Source: Bin107 sp965221655 (GTDB taxonomy: Bacteria; UBA8248). From it: DNA of 64,000 nucleotides. The translations under genes and the position numbers were made by a program. Positions 15,856 through 25,368 of this stretch are shown in pieces. Location: positions 2,170,001 to 2,234,000 of the forward strand of contig OZ244906.1 of assembly GCA_965221655.1 (NCBI GenBank), given 5' to 3'. The notes beneath the pieces are model-generated. The model was not told the origin of the DNA and made no database searches. It saw nothing but the letters and a program-made list of their open reading frames with translations. Position 1 is the first letter of the stretch. Each line of letters begins with the position of its first letter.

Positions 15856-18210
15856 TTATCCCTCCTTGGGGGGGGCGTTCTCCGGCGGGTTCGCAAGATG
15901 CACCACCCTCTGGGGGAAGGGTATTTCGATGCCTTCTTCCCCGAACCTCCGATCTATCTCGAATCGCAATTCGCTCGCGACGCCCAGGCGGCTCATCACG
16001 TTCGGGGTGAAGCAGCGCAACTCGAAATCCAGGCTGCTCGCGCCGAAATCGCGAAACACGACGTGGGGGGCGGGAAACGTGCTCACCCGCTCGTTTTCCC
16101 GCGCGACGCCCAGCAGAATGTCGCGCACCTTCTCCACGTCAGAGCCGTAAGCCACGCCGACGCTCACCTCCACGCGCCCGTACTGATCACGGTGGGTGAG
16201 GTTCACGACCGAACTCGACACGATCTCGGCGTTGGGGATGATGACCGAAGCGCGCTGCCATGTTTCCAGTTCGGTCGCGCGAAACTGTATTCTCTTCACG
16301 ATGCCTTCATGCTCGCCGACGCGCACCCAGTCCCCGACCTTGACGGGTCTTTCGACCAGCAGGATCAATCCGGAGACGAAATTGTTCACTACGTTTTGCA
16401 GCCCGAAGCCCACGCCGAGCGAAAGCGCGCTGGCGACCAGGGCGAGGTTCGTGAAGCTGATGCCCGTGACCGAAAGGCTCAGCAGGACCGCGACGATCAC
16501 GCCTGCGTAACCCACGCCCGCGCTCAGCGTGTGCCGCACGCCCTCGGGCAGGTTCGCCCGCTCGAGGAGACGCGCGGAGAGTTGCCTCTGCACGAACCGC
16601 ACCGCCGCCATGGAAAGGAAGAAGACGAGGATAGCCAGAAAGATGTCCAGCACCGAAATGCGGATGCTGCCCAGGCGGAATTCGGAGAGCACGTTGCCGA
16701 CCCAACCCAGGAGCTCGTCGGGCGGCACGCCCCAAACGGGCGCTACGACCAAGAAGCCCAGAACGAAAACGAGCGGATCGACGAAGGCCCGCTCCCATGC
16801 GTGAAGCGTCTCCACGACGCGCGAAGAAACGCGAAGCCTCTCCTCCACGAACCCCGAGCGGGTCGACCAGGACGCCGCTTCGCGCACCAGCCCGCGCAGC
16901 AAAACGATGATCGCGATCACGAGCGCCGTCCAGACGAGATTGGCGAGAAGGCGCTGGCCGAAAACGCCGTAGCCGACCAGCACCGCCGCAACGCCCACCA
17001 CCGCAAGCCCCCGCGCCGCACGCCGTGCGAACCTCCACACCCGGGCGGGGGCTTCTCCCGTCTCCTCGCTACGCCAGAGCTTCCCGCGCCCCAGCTTCAC
17101 CAGAAGCCACCCCTCGAGCACGCCGAACGCCGCCGCATGGAGGGAGGCAGCCTCAGCGGAGCCTGCCTCGCCTCTCAGTCCGGAAAGAAACAAGTCCAGA
17201 AAGAAAACGGCCGCCAGAGCGAGAACGAAGCGATAAGCATCTTGTGCGCTTCGCGAAGACTGCGTCGTGAGCCGCCAGTTCGGCTGCTCGGGGGAGAGCA
17301 CCGCGCGCGCGAAGGCGGCCACGAGGAAAAACAACGAGAGGTAGAAGGCGAAAGAGGCGAGCGTCCTTGCGAACGGCTCGCCCGGGAGGCCGCCCAGTCG
17401 CACCGCCCACAGGTAAAGACCCGCCAGAGCGGCGACCGGCAAAGCGCCGTTGCCGAGGCCTTCCGCCATTGCACCGGTGAGTCGGCGCGCGTAGGAGGGT
17501 GCGGACGCTGCGGGGTCCTTGCCGAGCGCCTCCACGACGCTGCGGCGGATTCCCCAGCCCAAAAGCGCCCCCAGGACCATCGCCCCCACGCCCGGCAGCA
17601 AAACGAGGAGGGCACTCTCCCCAGGAGGCAGGCCCCTGCGCCAATCCAGCGCGGAGCGCAGCGCACGGCCCAGTTCCTCCACCATTGCCGGAGCACCCTT
17701 CGCAATCACGGCGGGCGAGAGGGGCACCGGGGTGCGGCGAGACAAACCCTCCAGGGACAACTCCAGCCGTATCCGCGAGAGGGCTTCTTCGGCCTCCCCC
17801 GCCTGGAGGAGAGCCAAATCGGCCTGGGCCACGACGGTCCGCAAGGCAGCGATGCGGCTGTTGTAGCGTGCTCTGCGCTCGGCTATCGCCAGCTTCTCCG
17901 GCGGCGCACCCTGCGGGGGCGGAGGACCGATGGCGGCGAGCAGCCTTTCGGTCGAGCGGAGTTCTTCTTCGGCCTCCGACTTGGCGGCCTGCGCGCGGGT
18001 GCGGACTTGCCGCGCCAAGAAGAGATAGCCTTGCGTCAGGTCGGAGTCTTGCTCATCTTCCGCGATATATTGGTTTATTTCGCGCAAGACGATCGCCCAA
18101 TCCCGCACGTCCGTCGCCGTGCCCGCCGCGGCGTAGGCCGGAAGGACGAGGAAAGTCAGGAAGAGCGCAGCTCCTAAAACGAACCCCGGACAGCGCAGTC
18201 TGCGTCTCAT
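15856..18210 (-). CDS. MscS-family mechanosensitive channel with large N-terminal region
   Basis: A 784-residue inner-membrane channel. Residues 1-30 form a signal peptide (FVLGAALFLTFLVLPAYA), followed by a roughly 170-residue charged periplasmic helical region rich in E/A/R, probably coiled coil. About ten hydrophobic segments follow. The C-terminal MscS core begins near residue 550. It contains SLGVGFGLQNVVNNFVSGL (the pore/beta junction), then RPVKVGDWVRVGEHEGIV and IIPNAEIVSSSVVN, the beta-domain hallmarks, and a final FEIDRRFGEEGIEIPFPQR. This layout resembles KefA/DUF3772-type large MscS proteins. ATG at 18210 is at the signal peptide. Confidence 0.88.
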   Translation of the reverse strand: MRRRLRCPGFVLGAALFLTFLVLPAYAAAGTATDVRDWAIVLREINQYIAEDEQDSDLTQGYLFLARQVRTRAQAAKSEAEEELRSTERLLAAIGPPPPQGAPPEKLAIAERRARYNSRIAALRTVVAQADLALLQAGEAEEALSRIRLELSLEGLSRRTPVPLSPAVIAKGAPAMVEELGRALRSALDWRRGLPPGESALLVLLPGVGAMVLGALLGWGIRRSVVEALGKDPAASAPSYARRLTGAMAEGLGNGALPVAALAGLYLWAVRLGGLPGEPFARTLASFAFYLSLFFLVAAFARAVLSPEQPNWRLTTQSSRSAQDAYRFVLALAAVFFLDLFLSGLRGEAGSAEAASLHAAAFGVLEGWLLVKLGRGKLWRSEETGEAPARVWRFARRAARGLAVVGVAAVLVGYGVFGQRLLANLVWTALVIAIIVLLRGLVREAASWSTRSGFVEERLRVSSRVVETLHAWERAFVDPLVFVLGFLVVAPVWGVPPDELLGWVGNVLSEFRLGSIRISVLDIFLAILVFFLSMAAVRFVQRQLSARLLERANLPEGVRHTLSAGVGYAGVIVAVLLSLSVTGISFTNLALVASALSLGVGFGLQNVVNNFVSGLILLVERPVKVGDWVRVGEHEGIVKRIQFRATELETWQRASVIIPNAEIVSSSVVNLTHRDQYGRVEVSVGVAYGSDVEKVRDILLGVARENERVSTFPAPHVVFRDFGASSLDFELRCFTPNVMSRLGVASELRFEIDRRFGEEGIEIPFPQRVVHLANPPENAPPKEG

Positions 18211-18254
18211 GGATATCCCGCCTTTCCCTTGGACGAATGCCCTCTCGGGCGTCC

Positions 18255-19622
18255 TTAAGCTCTCGTCTCGGCGTGGGAGGCGATTCCCCTTCGGCGGCTC
18301 CAGGCGAAGAACCACGCCAGCAGACACGTTCCGCCCACGAAGTGGCTCACCGTCATCGCTCCCCATACGCCGTTTGCCCCCAGTCCCAGCGGCAGGGCGG
18401 CGAAATAGGCCAGCGGTATCTGAAAACCCCACCGGACGAAGGCCTCCACGATCATGGGCGGCTTCGTGTTGGCCGCTCCCTGAAAAGCGCCCGCCAGCAT
18501 GCGCCGCATCGCCTCGAACAAGGTACCGATGGTGAGTATGCGAACGCAACCGACGCCCACGTCGACGCCCTCGCCCCGCATCCCGAAAATCAGCACGATT
18601 TCCCGCGCGTAAAAATACAGGACGAACGTAACGCCACACATCATGACGAACAGACCCGCCATGCCGAGGTGGACGCTGCGCAGTGCGCGCTCGGGCTGGT
18701 TCGCGCCCACGTTTTGGCCCACCATCGTCCGCACGGCGGACTGGATGCCGAAGCCGGGCAGACGGGAGAAGGTGCCGAGTCGGTTGCCGATCGCCCACGC
18801 GGCCAGCACTACGGGGCCGAACAGCGCCAGAATTTTCAGCAAGACGAGAAACGCCCCGCGCTCGAGCATGTTCTGCGCCGCAGCGGGCCAGCCCAGAACG
18901 ACGATGCGCCGCAGCGTCTCGCGGTGCGGCCGAAGGTGGGACCACCCGACGAGGAGGCGGGAGCGCCCGCTCGTCAGAATCCACATGACGAGCAATACGC
19001 CTACGACGCGGCCCGCACCCACGCCGTAGGCCGACCCGGGAAGCCCCAGTTCGGGAAACGGCCCCCAGCCGAAAATGAGCAGGGGAATCAGCGCAATGGA
19101 GGTGAGCGTCGAAACTCCCAGGCCGATCAGCGACTTGCCGGGTTCGCCCGCCGCCTTGAGTTGATGCGACACCGTGAAGATGCCGTCCACGAAAGCGATG
19201 GTCAAAAACGACGCCTGCAAGTAGCCCACGCCCACGCGCAACACGTCGGCGTCGGAAGTGAGCAGCCCCAGCAGATGCGCCGAGGACGCATAGCCCGCAA
19301 CGCTGATCGCCACGTAATACACGCCCGCGAGCAGAAACGTCTGGCCCGCCGCGTGGCTCGCGCGCTCCGGCACTCCGGCACCGACGCGCTGGGCCACCAG
19401 GGCGCTGCCCGCGATTCTGATGCCGAAGCCCACCGCGCGGAAAAAGAAAATGATCATGAAGCTCAGCGACACCGCGGCCAGGTATTCGGGCCCCAGACGC
19501 CCCACCCAGAAGATTTCGACCAGCGTGTCGGCGTTCCAGGCTATCGGTTCGAGGCAGGAGGGAACGGCCAGGCGAAACAGCCCCAGCCCGATGGAGCCTT
19601 TCGTGTAGTCGTAGCGCCTCAT
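18255..19622 (-). CDS. MATE family efflux transporter (copy 2)
   Basis: A 455-residue multidrug and toxic compound extrusion pump with twelve hydrophobic segments. It starts MRRYDYTKGSIGLGLFRLAVP and has the MATE features WNADTLVEIFWVGRLGPEYLAAVS near residue 30 and VGQNVGANQPERALRS near 268, the repeat of the N-terminal ALVAQRVGAGVPERA. Its ATG overlaps the TGA of the upstream paralogue (ATGA), so translation is coupled. Both paralogues have the same YDYT-GPIG/GSIG start, so this is a tandem duplication. The two could act as separate pumps or as a pair. Confidence 0.9.
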   Translation of the reverse strand: MRRYDYTKGSIGLGLFRLAVPSCLEPIAWNADTLVEIFWVGRLGPEYLAAVSLSFMIIFFFRAVGFGIRIAGSALVAQRVGAGVPERASHAAGQTFLLAGVYYVAISVAGYASSAHLLGLLTSDADVLRVGVGYLQASFLTIAFVDGIFTVSHQLKAAGEPGKSLIGLGVSTLTSIALIPLLIFGWGPFPELGLPGSAYGVGAGRVVGVLLVMWILTSGRSRLLVGWSHLRPHRETLRRIVVLGWPAAAQNMLERGAFLVLLKILALFGPVVLAAWAIGNRLGTFSRLPGFGIQSAVRTMVGQNVGANQPERALRSVHLGMAGLFVMMCGVTFVLYFYAREIVLIFGMRGEGVDVGVGCVRILTIGTLFEAMRRMLAGAFQGAANTKPPMIVEAFVRWGFQIPLAYFAALPLGLGANGVWGAMTVSHFVGGTCLLAWFFAWSRRRGIASHAETRA

Positions 19623-21019
19623 GCGCCAGCCCGCCCGGGCGCGGTGGTCGCCATGCGTTCCACCCGCCGGCGCCAGCCGACCACGAACCACGCGAACAAC
19701 GCCAGACCCCCGAGGACCTGACTCGCCGCCACGGCCGACCAAATTCCCGCTTCGCGAAAGCCCAGCCACACCGCCAGCGCATAAGCACCCGGCAGCTGCA
19801 CGACCCAGCGCGCTATCGCCTCGACGATCATCGGCGGCCTGGTGGACGACGCCCCCTCGAATATCCCCGCCACCACGCGCCGCACGGCCTCGAACCCCAG
19901 ACCGACGCAGAGTATCTGCAGGCACGCGGCCGCGTAGGGCAAGGCGGCGCCACTAATTCCGAAGAAAGAGACCACCTGCCTTGTCCACAAGAGAAGGCCC
20001 GCGACGACGAGAACCATGATTGCGGCGACCGCTCCCACCGTCACCCAGGCGCTGCGCACGGCCCGTCCGGGCTTCATGGCGCCGATGTTCTGGCCCACCA
20101 TCGTCCGCACCGCCCCCTGCAGGGAGAACCCCGGCATTCTTCCCATGTTGCTCACGCGGCTGCCCAGCCCCCACGCCGCCAACGCCAGCGAACCGAAGGG
20201 AGCGAGCATCCACACCAACACCAGATTGGCCCCTCTCTCGAAGAACATCTGCCCCCAGGCGGGCCAGCCCAAATCGATGATGCGCCGCATCTCCGGTGCA
20301 CTGGGGGCGAGGTGGCGCCGCCTCAACTTTATCCTGGCGTCTCCCCTGAAAAGGATGACGAGCATAACGACGCAGCCCGTGAGCCTGCCCACCCCCAGGC
20401 CGAGGTAGGCGCCCGCCAGGCCCATAGGGAGAATCGGCCCGAAACCGAAAATCAGCGCGGGCATGGCGATGAACGTAACGAGGGAATTGACGATCATGGC
20501 CATGAGCGAATACTTCGGCTCGCCCGCGCCCCGAAATATGTTCGCCAGCGTGAATATGCCGTCGATGAACAAGAGCATCACGAAGCCGGCGCGCAGATAG
20601 CTCGTCGAGAGCGACAAGAGACCGGGGTCAGACGTCATCCACCCCATCAGGTGCGGCGCCAGCACGTAACCCGCCGCGCACAGCGGAGCGAAGAGGAGCG
20701 TTTGCAGCACGATGCACTGGCCCGCCAGGAGAGCGGCTCCCTCCTCGTCGTTCGCTCCGATTCGCTGGGCGACGAGCGCCTGGCCCGCAACGCGAACCCC
20801 CATCCCCAACGCCCGCACCATCATCGGAATCATGAAACCCAGCGACATCGCTCCGAGCGCCTCTGCTCCCAGACGCCCCACCCAGTAGATTTCGACGATG
20901 GTATCGACGTTCCAGGCGATGAGCTCCGCGAAAATCGGCAGGGAAAGCACCACCAGCCCGCGCCCGATGGGGCCGCTGGTATAGTCATAGCCCTTGGTTT
21001 TCGTTCGAGAGCGCGCCAT
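19619..21019 (-). CDS. MATE family efflux transporter (copy 1)
   Basis: A 466-residue MATE exporter, first gene of the tandem pair. It has WNVDTIVEIYWVGRLGAEALGAMS near residue 35, ALVAQRIGANDEEGA near 85 and MVGQNIGAMKPGRAVRSA near 288, with twelve hydrophobic helices. The N-terminus carries a short basic extension (MARSRTKTKGYDY). Cation-coupled export of a cationic compound is the family role; the substrate is unknown. It is separated from the next plus-strand gene by about 450 nt that probably hold both promoters. Confidence 0.9.
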   Translation of the reverse strand: MARSRTKTKGYDYTSGPIGRGLVVLSLPIFAELIAWNVDTIVEIYWVGRLGAEALGAMSLGFMIPMMVRALGMGVRVAGQALVAQRIGANDEEGAALLAGQCIVLQTLLFAPLCAAGYVLAPHLMGWMTSDPGLLSLSTSYLRAGFVMLLFIDGIFTLANIFRGAGEPKYSLMAMIVNSLVTFIAMPALIFGFGPILPMGLAGAYLGLGVGRLTGCVVMLVILFRGDARIKLRRRHLAPSAPEMRRIIDLGWPAWGQMFFERGANLVLVWMLAPFGSLALAAWGLGSRVSNMGRMPGFSLQGAVRTMVGQNIGAMKPGRAVRSAWVTVGAVAAIMVLVVAGLLLWTRQVVSFFGISGAALPYAAACLQILCVGLGFEAVRRVVAGIFEGASSTRPPMIVEAIARWVVQLPGAYALAVWLGFREAGIWSAVAASQVLGGLALFAWFVVGWRRRVERMATTAPGRAGA

Positions 21020-21466
21020 GGCCGCATCTTATCCCAACCGAAACGAAACGCGCGCCCCGACCCGGCATGGGGCCGCGTTTTCGGGCGCGGCCGGAAAGTC
21101 TTTGCGCCGCGGGACGGATGGGGCATCGAATCGAAGGGGTTCACGCGACGCAAGCATGGCACCCCGAACGCGCGTCACGACCCGGGCACCGTTTTCCGGG
21201 CTTTGCATTCGATGAAACCCGTGCCTGTATCTTGCGTTGCGCCCTGCATTCTGTTATTTCTGCCGCCGGCAAGAACAATGCGGAACGCGCTTTGGTACCG
21301 CGGCCCGGTCGTCTCGTTCAAGCGCCGCGATGGTTCCCAACCCTTGCGGCATCGGCCTGCGCGGCTAACGGGTGCCAACGAAGGCGTGCGGAACACAAAT
21401 GCCCTTCGGACTCCACGCGAAGTCTTTTTCCTCACACTCGACGCAAACGGAAAGTGCGGCTCTTCC
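21020..21466. other. Gene-free divergent interval
   Basis: No gene is supported here. The interval separates the MATE pair (minus) from the IMPase gene (plus). A 7-bp perfect hairpin, GGCCGCG/CGCGGCC at 21071-21092, is present, with no T run. Promoters for both directions should lie here, but I see no strong -35/-10 pair. Confidence 0.5.
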
Positions 21467-22243
21467 ATGCTCGCATCCATCGAACGAATTCTGAAAGAAG
21501 CGGGCGAGCTGGCCCTTTCGTTCGCCGACAACGTCCGGGGCGTCCGGAAAAAGGACCGCAGCCTGGTGAGCGAGGCGGACCTTGCTGTGGAGAAATTCAT
21601 CGTCTCGCGCCTGCGTGCCGCGTTTCCCGACGACGCCGTCATCGGAGAAGAATTTGGGGGCGAGGCCGCCCCGCCCCGCGCGCGCCTTTGGGCGGTCGAC
21701 CCCATAGACGGAACGAACCCGTTTCTGCACGGCCTGCCCACCTGGGGCGTATCCCTCGGCGTGATGGAAAACGGAGCACCCCTCGCCGGAGGATTCTACA
21801 TGCCCGCGGTGGATGAGATGTTCCTCGCCGCCAGGGGAGAGGGCGCCACGCGAAACGGCAAGGCGCTCGCGCGCCTCGCGAGCATCGAGATTTCCAACCA
21901 GACCGTGATGCTCGGCCCCTCGTCGCGCAAGCGTTTCTACAAGATGGATTTTCCGGGCAAGTCCGTGGCCTACGGAAGCGCCTCGGCACACGTAGCCTAC
22001 GCGGCCACCGGGGGGGTCATCGCCGCACTCGTCGACAGACCGCAAATCTGGGACGTCCTGGGTCCTCTGGCCGTGCTGCAAGAAGTGGGCGGGGGTGCCT
22101 ATCACCCGCCTGAGGGCCGCACCCTCGACTTGGAAAAACTCGCAAGCGGCGAGAAGGCCGAAGGACCCGTCCTGTTCGGCCTGCGGGAAAACGCGGAGAA
22201 GCTTTTTGCGCACATCGAGGTCTACCCCCGGCCTCAGCCCTGA
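21467..22243 (+). CDS. Inositol monophosphatase family protein
   Basis: A 258-residue Mg-dependent sugar/inositol phosphatase-fold protein. The metal cluster motifs are EADLAVE near residue 41, IGEEFGG near 66, WAVDPIDGTNPF near 83 (the DPIDGT signature) and the C-terminal IWDVLGPLAVLQEVGG near 195. In the last motif the classical WDxAAG reads WDVLG. The family includes histidinol-phosphatase and 3'-phosphoadenosine phosphatases, so the exact substrate is open. ATG at 21467 is preceded by GGAAAG. Its last 10 nt overlap the 3' end of the convergent FAD oxidoreductase. Confidence 0.85.
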   Translation: MLASIERILKEAGELALSFADNVRGVRKKDRSLVSEADLAVEKFIVSRLRAAFPDDAVIGEEFGGEAAPPRARLWAVDPIDGTNPFLHGLPTWGVSLGVMENGAPLAGGFYMPAVDEMFLAARGEGATRNGKALARLASIEISNQTVMLGPSSRKRFYKMDFPGKSVAYGSASAHVAYAATGGVIAALVDRPQIWDVLGPLAVLQEVGGGAYHPPEGRTLDLEKLASGEKAEGPVLFGLRENAEKLFAHIEVYPRPQP

Positions 22244-23415
22244 AACCCGGTTCCGAAAACGCTCTTCATCAAATCTCCCTCACCGAAACGCGCGAGGCGG
22301 TAGTCGTCTATGTCGGGCTGCGTGCAGCTTCCCGTCATAATCAAGTCCGCCATCATCTCGCCCACGGCGGGTGCGAGCTTGAAGCCGTGGCCGCTCATTC
22401 CCGTGCACACGTAATAACCCGGCACGTCGGGGTGGCGATCCAGAATCGGCATCCAATCAGGCGTAATGCAGTAGAGGCACCCCCAGCCCCGAAACAGTTT
22501 TGCGTTTTCGAAGTCCGGCCAGCGTCTCTTCATCCTCTCCACGACGTCGAGCACGAAATCCATGTCTTCTTTCTTGTTGAAGTCGTCCGGGTCGACGTAC
22601 TCGGGCGCAACGTTGTCGCGTCCGATAAGGAGCAGGTCGCGCCCCTCGGGGCGGTAGTACAGCCGCGTGGGGCCGTCGTAGACGACGACTTCGATTCGCT
22701 CTCCATTGCGGCCCACGGCGTCGAAAACCGTATCCTGCTCGCGGATGGCCTCTGCCGGGAAGCGATGCCCGCCCAGGGCGGCAACCTTGTTCACCCAGGC
22801 ACCCGCGGCGTTCACGACCACCGGGCTTTCGAGATCCCCGCGCGGCGTCTCCACCCGTGCAGGTGCGCCGTCCGTGAAGTCCAGTCCCGTTACGGGGCAA
22901 TTCTGCCGAATCAGCGCGCCGTGGTTCTTCGCACCCTCCGCAAGGCCCGACGTAACGGCGTGGGGGTCCGCATATCCGCTCCTGGGCTCGTACGCCGCAC
23001 CGACGACGTCCTCCAGGCTGGCCCAGGGAGCGTAGCGGGGGATTTCCTCTGCCTCTATCCAGTGCGTTTCCACCCCCAGAGACTGGGCGAGCGCCACGTT
23101 TTTCCGTACACCTTCGCGCAGGGGCGCGTCCGCCAGCACCAGATAGCCGGCTTGCACGAAACCCGCCTGCCCGCCGCCGGAATACTCTTCGAAATTCTCG
23201 AAGGCCAACAGCGAGCGCCACGCCATCCGGATGGTGCTCTCGTTCGAATAGTGCATTCGTATGAGAGCGGAGGAGCCGCCGGTGGAACCCGACGCAATGC
23301 CCTCGCGCTCACAAAGGATGACCTTGCCGAAGCCGCGCCTGGCCAGCTGATACGCAATGGAGCATCCCATGACGCCGCCGCCTATGACGACGGCATCCGC
23401 CGATTCTCGCGTCAT
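22234..23415 (-). CDS. FAD-dependent amine/amino-acid oxidoreductase (DAO family)
   Basis: A 393-residue flavoprotein of the sarcosine oxidase/glycine oxidase type. The N-terminal Rossmann motif is AVVIGGGVMGCSIAYQLA with the ribose-binding Glu at ILCERE, then GIASGSTGGSSALIRMHYS. GAWVNKVAALGG near 190 and the C-terminal GMSGHGFKLAPAVGEMMADL near 350 close the FAD site. ATG at 23415 overlaps the TGA of the upstream DUF3604 gene. The substrate is unknown, probably a secondary amine or amino acid. The 3' end overlaps the IMPase gene tail-to-tail by 10 nt. Confidence 0.9.
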   Translation of the reverse strand: MTRESADAVVIGGGVMGCSIAYQLARRGFGKVILCEREGIASGSTGGSSALIRMHYSNESTIRMAWRSLLAFENFEEYSGGGQAGFVQAGYLVLADAPLREGVRKNVALAQSLGVETHWIEAEEIPRYAPWASLEDVVGAAYEPRSGYADPHAVTSGLAEGAKNHGALIRQNCPVTGLDFTDGAPARVETPRGDLESPVVVNAAGAWVNKVAALGGHRFPAEAIREQDTVFDAVGRNGERIEVVVYDGPTRLYYRPEGRDLLLIGRDNVAPEYVDPDDFNKKEDMDFVLDVVERMKRRWPDFENAKLFRGWGCLYCITPDWMPILDRHPDVPGYYVCTGMSGHGFKLAPAVGEMMADLIMTGSCTQPDIDDYRLARFGEGDLMKSVFGTGFQG

Positions 23416-25292
23416 CCGCACTCCACCGGGGCGTCCACCCAGATCGGGCTCGACCAGGCCATCTCTCCGTCTTCCTGCTCCAGGCGGACGTAGTAATAAT
23501 CCGTATCGCGTTCGCGCCCCTTAGGGTCGACCCACTCGAAAGCGAGCGACGCACGCCCCGGCGTTTCGACGTGCACTTCTCTCGCGTTCTTGACGACCAC
23601 GACCCTCTCGAGCGGCGCACAGCCCTCGGCCCGCACCTCGATCCTTCTCGATGCCAAAGCGTCCATCCCCACCTCCGCACCCATGGGCGCCTCGTTCAGG
23701 AAAAACTCCAGGATGATGCGCGCCCCCGTCGTGCCGTAGCAGCGCCGCTCCCAAAGCGCCCGAAATATTCCCTCCCTGTCGAAGCGCTCCGCCCACACGC
23801 AGGCCAGCCCGCCCCGCCAGGCGTTTTTGAGGCGCAGGCGGTTCGAAAACCCCGGCTGTGAGGTATGCGTGTCCGAGCCTGCGATGATGCCCAGGCGATA
23901 GCCCTTCTCGAGCGCATCCTGCACGCTTTGCCCCGCGTAGCGCGCCGGGTTGACGAGGGGGCGCGCACAGCCCTCGGCCTCGGAGTTGCCCCAGCACGAA
24001 TATATCTCGACGAGGCGCTGGAACCTCGGGTCGTGCCAGCGCCAGCGCGTTCCGATGACGGCGCTCACCGAGTGATGGGGAATCGTCATCGCGCGGCCCT
24101 CGAACCCACCGAGCCCGCGCCAGAGCTTCTCGGGATGGTCGGATGCGGGGCTGCGCGAATCGAGCTTGGGTACGTCACCATCATCCAGGAAGTAGACGTT
24201 CTTGTTCCCGTCCTGCTCGAGCATGCCGAACCACTCGTAGGCGGGCAGGGCCACATATCTCCCCGCCTCGGAAAAGCGGTTCGCCGCATCGAGAACCTCT
24301 CGCCACTCCTCTTCGTCCATGCGCATGGCCAAAGAGGTGCAGGCGGCGAAATCCACCCCGGCGCAATCCCGCGCGTAAGCGTGAACGTACTCCACGATTT
24401 CACGCGCCGTGGACGGCCGCGGATATTCTCCCACGCACAGCCCGCTCATGCAGTGCGGATCCCCGAAAAGAAGCTCTCTTTCGGGGGCCGCCTCCGAGAC
24501 GCGCACGGGAGGCGCGTCGGCGGGCGGCAGACCCTCGGCCACAACCCGCAGGCGATGCACGCCCGCCTCGCGCAACACCACGTTTTCGCTAACGAAGATT
24601 CCGGGCGATTCCTCTCGAAAATGAACCGTGCCGCCGCCCGGCATCTGAATCTCGGGGGTGCATGGACACGTGCCCGCCACGTTGTGAAAACGATCCCGCG
24701 CTACGGCGCGCACGCGAAACGGACGTCCCACCACCACCTGGGCCGGAGCGGTGACCCGGAGAAAGGAAGGCTCCTCGGGCACAACGTCAAACAGGGGAGA
24801 ATCGGGGAGAAGCTCCCACGCACCCTTACCCTCCGCATCCACCGACAGGGTGAACTCGACGGGCATCGCCAGGGCTTGCGCCTGGGCGCCGGGGATGCCC
24901 GAAGGCGTCCAGCCGTAAACGATCTCGATGGAATCGCCCTCCGCCAGGGAGGAGCCGCGCACCTCCAGGTCGAGGCTGGCCGGCAAAAAGGTATAGCCGA
25001 GGATGGGCTCGACGAGCGAGGAGGCCAGGGAGGCGTTCGGGTTCGAAGACCGAAACCGGCAATAGCCCGGGGCGGTGAGGTCCTCGAACTGCGGCGTGGT
25101 GAACCCGTTCGGCGGCGTGAAGCGCAGCCCGCCGCCGCGCGCGACGCCGCGGGGGCCGACCTCGTAGAGGATGCGCCAGCTACCCATGGCGGCGACAGGG
25201 ACGGAGCCTTGCGGCTCGAGCGTCGCCCGGCCGAGGTTCTCCCCGTAGCAGTATTCGCGCAACGCTCCGATTCCCCGCCGAGGGGCATTCAT
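23412..25292 (-). CDS. DUF3604 family protein
   Basis: A 626-residue protein. The first ~300 residues are beta-rich and include an Ig-like or carbohydrate-binding-like part (FRVRAVARDRFHNVAGTC). The C-terminal half is the DUF3604/PHP-like core: LFGDPHCMSGLC near 298 in place of the usual GDLHxHS, YEWFGMLEQDGNKNVYF near 378, TIPHHSVSAVIG near 432, RLVEIYSCWGNSE near 459, and IIAGSDTHTSQPG near 500. These His/Asp motifs suggest a PHP-type metal hydrolase. The second His of the first motif is replaced (GDPHCMS). Its stop overlaps the start of the FAD oxidoreductase gene, so the two form an operon. Confidence 0.85.
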   Translation of the reverse strand: MNAPRRGIGALREYCYGENLGRATLEPQGSVPVAAMGSWRILYEVGPRGVARGGGLRFTPPNGFTTPQFEDLTAPGYCRFRSSNPNASLASSLVEPILGYTFLPASLDLEVRGSSLAEGDSIEIVYGWTPSGIPGAQAQALAMPVEFTLSVDAEGKGAWELLPDSPLFDVVPEEPSFLRVTAPAQVVVGRPFRVRAVARDRFHNVAGTCPCTPEIQMPGGGTVHFREESPGIFVSENVVLREAGVHRLRVVAEGLPPADAPPVRVSEAAPERELLFGDPHCMSGLCVGEYPRPSTAREIVEYVHAYARDCAGVDFAACTSLAMRMDEEEWREVLDAANRFSEAGRYVALPAYEWFGMLEQDGNKNVYFLDDGDVPKLDSRSPASDHPEKLWRGLGGFEGRAMTIPHHSVSAVIGTRWRWHDPRFQRLVEIYSCWGNSEAEGCARPLVNPARYAGQSVQDALEKGYRLGIIAGSDTHTSQPGFSNRLRLKNAWRGGLACVWAERFDREGIFRALWERRCYGTTGARIILEFFLNEAPMGAEVGMDALASRRIEVRAEGCAPLERVVVVKNAREVHVETPGRASLAFEWVDPKGRERDTDYYYVRLEQEDGEMAWSSPIWVDAPVECG

Positions 25293-25368
25293 GGGCGATC
25301 TCCCGCTTCGCGCCCAAGCGCTGCGAAAAATGCAGGGTTGTGAAAGCGGCTCGCTGGCACGCGCGCGC

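Noticed and set aside
15856..19788. A 1310-residue fusion of MscS with upstream frame
   Set aside because: The first 500 residues have shadow-like composition and overlap the MATE gene in another frame; the MscS signal peptide starts at 18210.
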